Positions 7,651-15,308 of a stretch of 27,467 nt of DNA are shown in pieces. The stretch is from Chloroflexota bacterium (GTDB lineage: Bacteria > Chloroflexota > Dehalococcoidia > UBA1151 > TMED-70). Positions within the stretch are counted from its first letter, which is position 1. The number at the start of each line of letters is the position of its first letter. The stretch covers positions 26,343 through 53,809 of the forward strand of contig PBHA01000003.1 in assembly GCA_002719425.1 (NCBI GenBank), read 5' to 3'. Below the pieces are notes generated by a model that was not told where the DNA came from, did not search any database, and was given only the letters and a program-made list of their open reading frames with translations. The translations under genes and the position numbers were made by a program.

Positions 7651-7980
7651 TTGGAAATAAAAAATCTAAATAAAAAGTCAGAATTTTCTTACTTAAGAAG
7701 ATTCGGAATCAAAAATAAATTCAATTTTATAACTATCAGTACACTGCAGAACGAAAATAAAGATTTTAAGCTTGGATTTCAAATAAATACTAAAACAGGA
7801 AATGCAGTTTTTAGGAACAGAATTAGGCGGCAATTAAAACATATCTTTTATCAGATTTTCAAAAAATATGATAATGATCCTTCTAAATCAGGGTTATGGA
7901 TTTTAGTAAATGTAAATCCAAAAATTGAGAAGTTTGATTTCTCTGAGTATAAATCTTTTTTAGAAAAGATAGATTTATAG
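7651..7980 (+). CDS. rnpA: Ribonuclease P protein component
   Basis: A 109-residue basic protein that binds the RNase P RNA and helps it remove 5' leaders from pre-tRNA. The family signature is NAVFRNRIRRQLKHIF, matching the conserved RNR motif in VxRNxxKR. The N-terminal LRRFGIKNKF and the central LGFQINTKTGNAVFRN fit the rest of the fold. The start appears to be TTG at 7651, since no ATG or GTG precedes the conserved region in frame after the rpmH stop; ATT at 7648 is a less likely alternative. Position directly after rpmH supports the call. Sequence divergence is high outside the RNR motif, as usual for RnpA in AT-rich genomes. The stop shares one base with the GTG start of the next gene. 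Confidence 0.88.
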   Translation: MEIKNLNKKSEFSYLRRFGIKNKFNFITISTLQNENKDFKLGFQINTKTGNAVFRNRIRRQLKHIFYQIFKKYDNDPSKSGLWILVNVNPKIEKFDFSEYKSFLEKIDL

Positions 7981-9404
7981 TGAAAAAAATGAAAATTAGT
8001 TCGGCTAATGATTGGCTGAGTTATTCATTAGCTAACGTTTTAGATTTCTATAAAATGTGTATATCTCCATACATTAATAGTCAATGCTCTTATGTTGAAA
8101 CTTGTTCTACATACTCTAAAAGGAACATATTAGAAAGAGGAGTTATTTTTGGTTTATTTTTGACATTCATTAGATTGATTTCATGTACTTTCAACCCAAT
8201 AATTTATCAGTTTAAGAAAATTAAAAAAAATAAAATATTATTATTTACATTTCCTATGGTTTCTATTTTTTTTATTTCATGCATGAGTTTTTCATATGAG
8301 GGAGGTTGGTCCAATATTGTTTATTCTGAACCCGATGATTCTTACTTGGTAACTACAAATGAAGGTAAATTACATAAATTCAAGTTATTTGAGGGTGTCC
8401 CAGGAGTTGAATGGTCCTATCCCGAGGAAACAAAAAATACTTCTTATTCTGATCCTTTGATATTTGAAAACTCTGTTATAAGTTCAAATTTTAGCTGTCG
8501 AGGTAACTCATGTGAAGGTGAAATTTTTCAATTAGATTTACAAAGTGGTGATTTGCAATGGAAGATTAATACTACCACCAAAATCAGTTCTAAAATTGCT
8601 ATTAATGAAAATGTCCTTGCTTACGCTACCCTAAAAAAACAAACTGAAGTATCTAATAATAAAGAAGCAGAAATTCATTTTATTAAATTATCAGATAATA
8701 CTTATGAATTTTTAGGTAAGATAACTCTACAGGGAGAAATTTGGACAGGAGTATATTTATTTGATGAAAAGTTTGTAATTTCTACTTTAGATGGATGGAT
8801 ATATATTTTAGATGCTAACTTTGATTTATCAGAAGATATTTCTCTAGATTCTATAACCATAGATTCCAGAAAATTTCCATTTTCTATAAATTCACCAATT
8901 GCTTATTCGAATAACCGATTATTTTTCTCGGATGTTTCAGGAACATTTTATTCTGCTGATTCAAATAATTTAACTTCTAGTATTTCTAGCGATATTGGTA
9001 ATTGGATGGTTTCGTCTCCTATTTTTCAAGGATCTAAAATTTATGTTTTTACAGTGAATGGAGATTTCTTAGTTCTGGATTCACAAAATCTTAAATTATT
9101 GGAAAGTTTTTCTACTGAAAAAATTATAGTGGGGTCACCAACAATAGTTTCTTATGACAAAAATGATTATGTTCTAATTCCAACTGAAAAAAATGGAATT
9201 GAGGTTATGAGCAATAAAGAAGCTGACTTTGCTCAGAGTCAAGGAAGCTATGCAACTGATAATAAAAAAATCTATAGTTCTCCTTTTGTTAGAGATAATA
9301 ATTTATTAATTCATACTCAAGATGGGCAAGTCTTATTTTTTAGACTAAAATCAAGAGATTTGATTTATTGTCTAGATTTAAATGAAAGAAAGATTTGTGA
9401 TTGA
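7980..9404 (+). CDS. yidD: YidD membrane-insertion factor fused to an extracytoplasmic PQQ-like beta-propeller
   Basis: A single 474-residue frame. Residues about 15-75 match YidD, a small membrane-associated partner of YidC-dependent insertion: LDFYKMCISPYI, then a Cys motif QCSYVETCSTYS (family pattern CRFxPTCSxY), then ERGVIFGLFLTFIRLISC. YidD normally ends near here at 70-90 aa. Residues 85-100 are a hydrophobic segment ending FFISC (Cys101), like a lipoprotein signal but with Phe at -3, so either a lipid-modified Cys or a plain membrane anchor. Residues about 105-470 hold repeated propeller blades of the PQQ/BamB type (GKLHKFKL, GEIFQLDLQSGDLQW, GWIYILDA, GTFYSADS, GDFLVLDS, GQVLFFRL). 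Start: GTG at 7980 overlapping the rnpA stop, or ATG at 7989. The context between rnpA and yidC supports the YidD half. Whether it is one protein in vivo is open; see findings. Confidence 0.85.
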   Translation: MKKMKISSANDWLSYSLANVLDFYKMCISPYINSQCSYVETCSTYSKRNILERGVIFGLFLTFIRLISCTFNPIIYQFKKIKKNKILLFTFPMVSIFFISCMSFSYEGGWSNIVYSEPDDSYLVTTNEGKLHKFKLFEGVPGVEWSYPEETKNTSYSDPLIFENSVISSNFSCRGNSCEGEIFQLDLQSGDLQWKINTTTKISSKIAINENVLAYATLKKQTEVSNNKEAEIHFIKLSDNTYEFLGKITLQGEIWTGVYLFDEKFVISTLDGWIYILDANFDLSEDISLDSITIDSRKFPFSINSPIAYSNNRLFFSDVSGTFYSADSNNLTSSISSDIGNWMVSSPIFQGSKIYVFTVNGDFLVLDSQNLKLLESFSTEKIIVGSPTIVSYDKNDYVLIPTEKNGIEVMSNKEADFAQSQGSYATDNKKIYSSPFVRDNNLLIHTQDGQVLFFRLKSRDLIYCLDLNERKICD

Positions 9405-9414
9405 TTTATAAACA

Positions 9415-10362
9415 ATGAATATTTTTAGCCTTTTTTGGAACAACTTAATAATGAAACCTATGATAAATAGCTTGTCTATTTTGTATGATCTCTTGGGAGA
9501 TAATCTGGGTTTATCTATTATTTCATTCACTATAATTATCAGATTTATATTAATCCCTCTGACAATAAGACAGACCAAACAAATGAAGAGGATGCAAGAG
9601 ATACAGCCACAACTCCAAGCTATTCAAAATAAGTATAAAAATAAGACTGTGCAAAATAGACAAAAAATGCAACAAGAAACTATGGCTTTATACAGAGAAG
9701 CTGGGGTTAATCCCATAGGGTGTTTGGGTCCACTTATTATTCAAATGCCGATTTGGATAGGATTATATCGAGCAATTTTTAAGAGTGCTCCTTCTTCTCC
9801 AGAAGGTTATGTTGAACTTTCTAAGAATTTTTATTCATGGAATCAATCAATTGCCAAAGTTCCTTTCAACACAGAATTTCTAGGAATTGATCTAGTTGAT
9901 TTTGTTCAATATGCACCTTCACCATGGCAATTTGCCTTGCCAGTAATAGTAGGTCTTTCAATGTATATTCAACAAAAATTTACAATGTCACCAACTACTG
10001 ATCCTAGGCAGCAACAAACTCAACAAATGATGTTGTGGATGATGCCTATAATGTTTGGAGTATTTACATGGCAATTTCCTGCTGGATTAGCAGTTTATAT
10101 TCTTTTTTCAAATATTATTGGGATTTTTATTCAATATTATATTGGAGGTAAACAACCAATAATGCTATTTGGAAAATTGTATTTGGGAACAGATGAATCA
10201 AGAAAAAATTATCTAGATAAATTAGATGATCAAAGAAAAAGTAAAACAAGCAAAAATGAAGAGGAGGATACCGATGAATCCAAAAATATTCAAAGGGAGA
10301 ACAGTAGAAGAAGCAACAGAAGAAGCTCTAAAAACTCTAAACGAAGATCTAGAAAATCTTGA
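9415..10362 (+). CDS. yidC: Membrane protein insertase YidC/Oxa1
   Basis: A 315-residue insertase for integral membrane proteins, acting with or without Sec. The short form lacks the large periplasmic domain of proteobacterial YidC. It shows the Oxa1 core: a first hydrophobic helix with the groove arginine Arg43 (IIIRFILIPL), the cytoplasmic coiled-coil pair around QPQLQAIQNKYKN (about 55-95), the AGVNPIGCLGPLIIQMPIW motif, and later helices including LPVIVGLSMYIQQKF and MMLWMMPIMFGVFTWQFPAGLAVYI. After the last helix (about 240) comes a charged tail rich in Arg, Lys, Ser and Asn, which may contact ribosomes (a role known for basic YidC tails; here inference). The last 89 bp also encode the start of jag in another frame. 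The ATG at 9415 lies 10 bp after the YidD-fusion stop. Confidence 0.95.
   Translation: MNIFSLFWNNLIMKPMINSLSILYDLLGDNLGLSIISFTIIIRFILIPLTIRQTKQMKRMQEIQPQLQAIQNKYKNKTVQNRQKMQQETMALYREAGVNPIGCLGPLIIQMPIWIGLYRAIFKSAPSSPEGYVELSKNFYSWNQSIAKVPFNTEFLGIDLVDFVQYAPSPWQFALPVIVGLSMYIQQKFTMSPTTDPRQQQTQQMMLWMMPIMFGVFTWQFPAGLAVYILFSNIIGIFIQYYIGGKQPIMLFGKLYLGTDESRKNYLDKLDDQRKSKTSKNEEEDTDESKNIQRENSRRSNRRSSKNSKRRSRKS
10261..10267 (+). promoter_or_regulatory. Strong Shine-Dalgarno that sets the jag start inside yidC
   Basis: GAGGAGG at 10261-10267 lies 6 nt before ATG 10274. It is one of the best ribosome-binding sites in the window, where most genes have weak ones. It favours ATG 10274 over the in-frame ATG at 10226, and it sits within the yidC coding sequence. 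Confidence 0.8.
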
Positions 10363-11053
10363 AATAAAGATTATTGATACCGGTCGAAATGGTATATTAG
10401 GTTTAGGTGGACATCCAGCCGAAATTGAAGTTTATGTGTTAGGATCTTCAAACGTAAATGCGACTGAAAAACCTAAAACAAAACAGAAGAAAGTTAAGAA
10501 AGATACAAAACCCAAAAGATCAACTTCTTTGAAGAAGAAAAAAGAAGATTCTAAAGAAGATAAAAATGATATAAGTATTCCTACTGAGAAAGATTCTGAA
10601 ATAGAAGAAGTAGTAGGTAAAATACTTAATAATCTAATAAACTCTACAGGTTTAGATGCTGATGTTTATGTTAGAGATCAGATGGAGGAGGGTTCAATTG
10701 TTTTTGAACTTGAAGGACAAGATTCAGGATTATTAATTGGTAGAAGAGGAGAAACTCTTTCATCCTTGGAATATCTAGTAAGATTAATGGCTAGTAAGGC
10801 ATTAGATAAAAGAGCAAATATCATGATCGATGTAGAAGATTACAAACTTAGAAGAAAAGAGAAATTAGAGAATATAGCTAAAAAAACTGCTGAAAAAGTT
10901 TCTAAGACAGGGAAAAGAATTAGCCTAGAGCCAATGTCAGCAGCAGATAGAAGAATTGTTCATATGACTCTAGCGGAATCTAAAAATGTTAGCACTCAGA
11001 GTAGGGGTGAAGGTATGCATAGAAAGGTTGTAATAAATCCAGTTAGTGAGTAA
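10274..11053 (+). CDS. jag: RNA-binding protein Jag/KhpB (Jag-N, KH and R3H domains)
   Basis: A 259-residue cytoplasmic RNA-binding protein, known as Jag, EloR or KhpB and tied to cell elongation and sporulation control in Firmicutes. Residues about 5-55 are a Jag-N domain (FKGRTVEEATEEAL, then GRNGILGLGGHPAEIEV). A Lys-rich linker spans about 60-110. A KH domain has its GxxG loop in LIGRRGETLSSLEYL. The R3H domain carries ADRRIVHMTL near residue 230. The conserved Jag-N motif starts right after ATG 10274, which is preceded by a strong Shine-Dalgarno. The longer start at 10226 would add 16 non-conserved residues. It follows yidC as in many Gram-positive-type genomes. It overlaps yidC by 89 bp and the next gene by one base (TAATG). 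Confidence 0.94.
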   Translation: MNPKIFKGRTVEEATEEALKTLNEDLENLEIKIIDTGRNGILGLGGHPAEIEVYVLGSSNVNATEKPKTKQKKVKKDTKPKRSTSLKKKKEDSKEDKNDISIPTEKDSEIEEVVGKILNNLINSTGLDADVYVRDQMEEGSIVFELEGQDSGLLIGRRGETLSSLEYLVRLMASKALDKRANIMIDVEDYKLRRKEKLENIAKKTAEKVSKTGKRISLEPMSAADRRIVHMTLAESKNVSTQSRGEGMHRKVVINPVSE

Positions 11054-11874
11054 TGATTGATATTTTAGTCATTGGAAATCCAACTCTAGATTATATAGAA
11101 GGTAAATTTTTTGGACCTGGAGGAGCAGTAACGTATGTCAATAACTCCTTATTTCAAATGGGACAATCATCTGTCACAATAATCACAAGTTTTGGTGAAG
11201 ATTTTTCAGAAAAAAATCTCTTGAGTCCTAAAAAATTAATAAATATCAAAAGTGAATTAACTAATAAATTTGATTTTCATCTGTCTTCTAATGCTAGAGA
11301 TATGCAAGTTTCCTCTGAAGGAAGAAATATAAAATTTGATCAGATCGAACTTAAAACTACCCCAGAAATAATATTTATATCACCTGTTTTGTATGAAATT
11401 TCTATAGATGAAACTAAATCATTAATGAATCGATTTCAGTCATCAATTTTTGTTGGAATGCCTCAGGGATGGATTAGAAAGTTAGAGAATAAAAAAATTC
11501 TTTTTGATTTCTCAAAAGTAAAAAAAATTCCTTATTTTGATATCCTTTTTTTTTCTGAAGAAGAAATAACAAAAAGCAAAATTTCTAAAGAAGACTTTAT
11601 TGTTTTGTCGAAAATATTAGTCATAACAAAGGGAGACAAAGGAGCTGATATTTATTTTGAAGATCAAATAATAAAAATAGAACCCATTAAATCAAAATCT
11701 CAAAATACTATTGGAGCAGGAGATATTTTTGCATCAGTATTTTCAATAGAATTTTTTAAGACAAATAATCTACTATCATCAGGAAATATTGCTAATGAAA
11801 TAGCTGCTAAAAGTACAGAGTATTCAGGGTTGAAAGCAATCAATTCAGATGTTTTTAATAGATTTCTGAAATAA
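11053..11874 (+). CDS. PfkB/ribokinase-family carbohydrate kinase
   Basis: A 273-residue kinase, slightly shorter than the usual about 300. The N-terminal sugar-binding signature is seen as FGPGGAVTYVNNSLFQMG (about 20-37). The C-terminal ATP/anion-hole signature is NTIGAGDIFASVFSIEFF (about 217-234), with the catalytic Asp in GAGD. TKGDKGADIYF precedes it as in ribokinases. The substrate could be a sugar, nucleoside or sugar phosphate; the sequence does not decide. It is translationally linked to jag (start ATG shares the last base of the jag TAA). Its 3' end overlaps the convergent UbiA-type gene by 20 bp. The nearby PRPP-using enzymes make a ribose- or nucleoside-related role thinkable, but this is only context. 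Confidence 0.85.
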   Translation: MIDILVIGNPTLDYIEGKFFGPGGAVTYVNNSLFQMGQSSVTIITSFGEDFSEKNLLSPKKLINIKSELTNKFDFHLSSNARDMQVSSEGRNIKFDQIELKTTPEIIFISPVLYEISIDETKSLMNRFQSSIFVGMPQGWIRKLENKKILFDFSKVKKIPYFDILFFSEEEITKSKISKEDFIVLSKILVITKGDKGADIYFEDQIIKIEPIKSKSQNTIGAGDIFASVFSIEFFKTNNLLSSGNIANEIAAKSTEYSGLKAINSDVFNRFLK

Positions 11875-12721
11875 ATATTGAAACAACGTACAAAAAAACT
11901 GAAATCTGAATAAGCTTATCACTGATAATAATAGATTCTGGAGATTCTCCTTGAGTACTATTTTTTGTTATATAAAAATATCTCGTTATACCTAAAGTAA
12001 AAAAAACTATAGTTAGTCCAAAAAATATATTTTTTTCTGAATTAATAATTTCTGAGACTGAATAAATTGAGTATGAAAATATATTTATTGCCAGAACTAA
12101 AGTGACAATCACAGACTTTGAAATTTTTTTGTAAAAATATACTATTTTTTTATCTCTATAATCCCCTGATTTTGATTCACTAATCCTTTTTATAAGAATT
12201 ATGAACAAAGCTGAAAAAAAAGTTAGTATGTATAACCATATTGAGATACTCAATGTTATAGAATAGGCTCCTGCTATCATTCTAAGGATATAAAAAATAG
12301 TTATAGAAATAGAGTCAACTATGATAAAATTTTTCAGTTGATAACTATATAAAAAACTAAATATTATGTATGAAAAAAATAAAATTAATACATAAAAGTT
12401 TACTATCCAAGAAAAAATTATTCCAAGTAATAAACAAATCATATTAAAAATAAATATCTCTTTATTTGAGATTTCATTATTTGCTATTGGTCTAAGTTTT
12501 TTAGAAGGATGTTTTTGATCAAATTTTTTATCAAGTAAATCATTGACCTGATAACCAATTATTGATGATGAACAAAAAGCTAAAAAACATAAAAATGAAT
12601 TAGTTAAGATACTAGATATTTGATCTAAACTCCATTGATCCAATGTGAAAATTAGAGGAATAAAGATAACAAAATTTTTTAATATTTGCTTAGGTCTTGC
12701 AGAAATAACAAATTTTTTCAT
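11855..12721 (-). CDS. UbiA-superfamily prenyltransferase, decaprenyl-phosphate phosphoribosyltransferase type
   Basis: A 288-residue polytopic membrane protein with about eight to nine predicted helices. The first Asp-rich motif is NDLLDKKFDQKHPSKKLRPI (residues 60-79; Asn60, Asp61, Asp64, Asp68). The following H-P-x-K-x2-R-P-I is characteristic of the 5-phosphoribosyl-1-diphosphate:decaprenyl-phosphate transferase branch (Rv3806c-like) rather than ubiquinone or haem A synthesis. VDSISITIFYILRMIAGAYS and KRISESKSGDYRD provide the second conserved region. The reaction in that branch moves ribose-5-phosphate from PRPP to polyprenyl phosphate at the membrane, giving lipid-linked pentose for envelope polymers. 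No DprE1/DprE2-like partners are in the window. It is divergent from purF across 133 bp and convergent with the PfkB kinase. The family is sure; the exact substrate is likely. Confidence 0.85.
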   Translation of the reverse strand: MKKFVISARPKQILKNFVIFIPLIFTLDQWSLDQISSILTNSFLCFLAFCSSSIIGYQVNDLLDKKFDQKHPSKKLRPIANNEISNKEIFIFNMICLLLGIIFSWIVNFYVLILFFSYIIFSFLYSYQLKNFIIVDSISITIFYILRMIAGAYSITLSISIWLYILTFFSALFIILIKRISESKSGDYRDKKIVYFYKKISKSVIVTLVLAINIFSYSIYSVSEIINSEKNIFFGLTIVFFTLGITRYFYITKNSTQGESPESIIISDKLIQISVFLYVVSIFISEIY

Positions 12722-12808
12722 GAATAAACTTTTAGATCATTATTGTATATTTAATGTAAATAATTCAAAACTTACTAATTATCTACTTTATAATTTTGTA
12801 TGAAAATG

Positions 12809-12826
12809 TCACTATGGTATTAGTGA
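12809..12826. promoter_or_regulatory. Inverted repeat upstream of purF, candidate operator
   Basis: TCACTA (12809-12814) and TAGTGA (12821-12826) are exact reverse complements with a 6-bp spacer. They sit 28 bp before the purF start in the 133 bp divergent spacer shared with the UbiA-type gene. A possible promoter overlaps it: TTGTAT at 12796-12801, then TATTAG at 12818-12823 with 16-bp spacing. A purine-responsive repressor site is a guess. The repeat is short and could be chance. Confidence 0.3.
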
Positions 12827-12854
12827 TAACTCTTCAAATAAAATTATATTATTT

Positions 12855-14270
12855 ATGGCTATAGAATCATTAAATGAAGAATGTGGAGTTTTTGGTATAT
12901 ATAATCCAAGTGAACCTGTAGCTGAGTCTATTTATCTTGGTTTATTTGCACTTCAACATAGAGGACAAGAAAGTGCAGGTATTGCAACTACTGATCATCA
13001 TGAAATTTTCTATAAAACAGATACAGGATTAATAGCAAATGTTTTTGGAGACTATGATGTCAATCAACTTAAAGGAAATATAGGCATAGGTCATACTAGA
13101 TACTCAACAACAGGTAGTGATAGCAAAAAAAATGCTCAACCACTTCAAGTTATTGGAATAAATGGGGAAATAGCTTTAGGGCATAATGGAAATATAGTTA
13201 ATTCTGAGGAGCTTAAAGAACAATTCCTAAATCAGTACAATATAAATTATAAAACTACATCTGATTCAGAAGTGATAGCTTATATGTATGCAAATGCTAT
13301 CGGAAAAGATTGGTTTGAGAAATCTAATTATTGTATGAGATATATCAAAGGAGCCTTTTCTCTTCTGATTATGACAAAAGATCAAATGATTGCAGTAAGA
13401 GATCCATTGGGAATAAGACCTCTATGCTTGGGTAAAAAAGATGATTCATGGGTTATTTCATCTGAGTCCTCTGCATTATCTCACATAGGGGCTGAATTTA
13501 TAAGAGAAATTGATAATGGAGAAACTATCGTAATTGATAAGAAAGGGATGAAATCTTCTAAATATCCATCAAGATCAAAAGATCATAAAATGTGTATTTT
13601 TGAACAAATATATTTTTCAAGACCGGACTCTGTAATTGATGGACAATTAGCTTATGAGTCAAGATTAAAAATGGGTAGAAGTCTGGCTAAAGAACATCCT
13701 GTTGAAGCAGATATTGTAATAGGAGTTCCTGATTCAGCTATTCCTGCAGCTATCGGTTATGCTAATGAGAGTAAAATACCTTACACAGAGGGACTTATTA
13801 GAAATAGATATGTTGGAAGAACCTTTATTTCTCCAAACCAAAAATTAAGAGAATTAGGTGTAAAAACCAAATTTAATGTATTAAATGATGTAGTAAGAGG
13901 GCAAAGAATAATATTAATTGATGATTCTATTGTAAGAGGAACAACTACTTCGAGGGTTATAGAAATGATAAAAGATGCAGGTGCTAAAGAGATTCATATG
14001 AGAGTTTCATCTCCACCTATTACCTCTCCTTGTTTTTTCGGTGTTGATATGGCTACATCATCAGAATTAATAGCAAATAAATTATCTGTAGAGAAAATTA
14101 GAAAATTAATTGGAGCAGATTCATTGGGATTCTTAAGTGTTGAAAATCTCAAAGAGTCAGTCGAAGCATCGGATAATAATTATTGTAAAGCTTGTTTTAC
14201 AGGAGATTATCCTATGCCTGTGCAATTAGACTTTGACAAATTTCATCTAGAAAAAACAAGACAAAAGTAA
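12855..14270 (+). CDS. purF: Amidophosphoribosyltransferase (Fe-S type PurF)
   Basis: A 471-residue enzyme catalysing the first committed step of purine synthesis: PRPP plus glutamine gives 5-phosphoribosylamine. Residues 1-9 are a short propeptide. Cys10 (ECGVFGI) would be the mature N-terminal nucleophile of the class II glutaminase domain, with LQHRGQESAGI following. The phosphoribosyltransferase domain carries the PRPP loop IILIDDSIVRGTTTSRV (about 354-368). Four cysteines, Cys247, Cys393, Cys444 and Cys447 (YCKAC), match the pattern of the [4Fe-4S] cluster of the Bacillus-type enzyme, so this is the oxygen-sensitive, processed form. Start ATG 12855 gives the expected short propeptide. 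It is first of a purF-purM-purH run with 6 and 12 bp gaps. Confidence 0.97.
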   Translation: MAIESLNEECGVFGIYNPSEPVAESIYLGLFALQHRGQESAGIATTDHHEIFYKTDTGLIANVFGDYDVNQLKGNIGIGHTRYSTTGSDSKKNAQPLQVIGINGEIALGHNGNIVNSEELKEQFLNQYNINYKTTSDSEVIAYMYANAIGKDWFEKSNYCMRYIKGAFSLLIMTKDQMIAVRDPLGIRPLCLGKKDDSWVISSESSALSHIGAEFIREIDNGETIVIDKKGMKSSKYPSRSKDHKMCIFEQIYFSRPDSVIDGQLAYESRLKMGRSLAKEHPVEADIVIGVPDSAIPAAIGYANESKIPYTEGLIRNRYVGRTFISPNQKLRELGVKTKFNVLNDVVRGQRIILIDDSIVRGTTTSRVIEMIKDAGAKEIHMRVSSPPITSPCFFGVDMATSSELIANKLSVEKIRKLIGADSLGFLSVENLKESVEASDNNYCKACFTGDYPMPVQLDFDKFHLEKTRQK

Positions 14271-14276
14271 AACGAT

Positions 14277-15296
14277 ATGACTAGTGAATATAAAAGATCG
14301 GGAGTTGATTTAGAAAAATCTGATCTGATTAAAGATAAACTAATAAATAATATTCTTCAAACTCATAATGAATTAGTAATTAATAATGGAGATGGATTTG
14401 GAGGCCTTTTTTCAAGTAATAATATTAATAAAAATTCTATATTAGTTTCAACAACTGATTCTGTAGGCACTAAAGTTAAAATATCTGCAAAACTTGGCTT
14501 ACATAAAAATTTAGGTATGGATATCGTAAACCACTGTATAAATGATCTTATCCCCCAAGGTGCTAGACCAATGTTTTTTTTGGATTATTTAGCGTTTGCT
14601 TCCTTAGATGAGAATATAGTTTTGGATGTCATTGAAGGTATAGGTGAAGCTTGTTCAAATGTGGGTTGTGCAGTAATTGGTGGAGAGACAGCTACTCTTC
14701 CTGGTGTATACAATGAAGGTGACTACGATGTTGTTGGTTTTATGGTAGGTTCTGTTGATAAAAAAAATCTAAAAACAGTAGAAAATTCAAAGGAAGGTGA
14801 TGTACTAATTGCTTTACCGTCTAGTGGACTTCATACAAATGGATATTCTTTAGTAAGAAAAATTTTTAATTCCGATGAAAATAGCTCTAATTTGTTAAAA
14901 AAAGTGGATGGAGAAGAAAAAAATTTAGGAGAACTACTTGCTGAACCACACAGAGAATACTTGACTACTATAGATCCTGTTTTAGATGAAATTAATGCTA
15001 TTTCTCATATTACTGGTGGAGGCCTCAAAAAAAATTTGCCTAGAGTTTATAGTAAAAAATTAACAGCAAAGATTAATAAAAATTCTTGGACAGTCCCACC
15101 TCTTTTTAGACACATAATGAAAGAAGGAAATGTTTCTGAAAATGAAATGTTTGATGTATTCAACATGGGTGTTGGAATAATTTTGATAGTGGATCCTGCT
15201 AAAAAGAATCATATTCTTGCTCAATGTGAAAATTCTTGGGTCATAGGAGAACTATTTCCTAAGAAACAAAATGAAGAGAATGTTCAGATTTTGTAG
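14277..15296 (+). CDS. purM: Phosphoribosylformylglycinamidine cyclo-ligase (AIR synthetase)
   Basis: A 339-residue cytoplasmic enzyme that closes the imidazole ring of AIR from FGAM using ATP, the fifth step of purine synthesis. Visible family motifs are YKRSGVDLEKSD at the start, STTDSVGTKVKISAKL, the long central block with HCINDLIPQGARPMFFLDYLA, VIGGETATLPGVY, GLHTNGYSLVRKIF and HITGGGLKKNLPRV. Length is normal (about 340-350). It lies 6 bp after purF and 12 bp before purH. No purN, purL or purD is present in the window, so the rest of the pathway is elsewhere. Confidence 0.97.
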   Translation: MTSEYKRSGVDLEKSDLIKDKLINNILQTHNELVINNGDGFGGLFSSNNINKNSILVSTTDSVGTKVKISAKLGLHKNLGMDIVNHCINDLIPQGARPMFFLDYLAFASLDENIVLDVIEGIGEACSNVGCAVIGGETATLPGVYNEGDYDVVGFMVGSVDKKNLKTVENSKEGDVLIALPSSGLHTNGYSLVRKIFNSDENSSNLLKKVDGEEKNLGELLAEPHREYLTTIDPVLDEINAISHITGGGLKKNLPRVYSKKLTAKINKNSWTVPPLFRHIMKEGNVSENEMFDVFNMGVGIILIVDPAKKNHILAQCENSWVIGELFPKKQNEENVQIL

Positions 15297-15308
15297 GCAG
15301 GATTTTTT

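Noticed and set aside
8223..8230. Definite frameshift in the YidD-propeller gene at the A8 tract
   Set aside because: The frame is continuous and no stop is present. A sequencing error is possible but cannot be shown from one sequence, so it is listed only as a caveat.
10226..10273. Longer start for jag at ATG 10226
   Set aside because: It adds 16 residues before the conserved Jag-N motif and lacks the strong GAGGAGG site that precedes ATG 10274.
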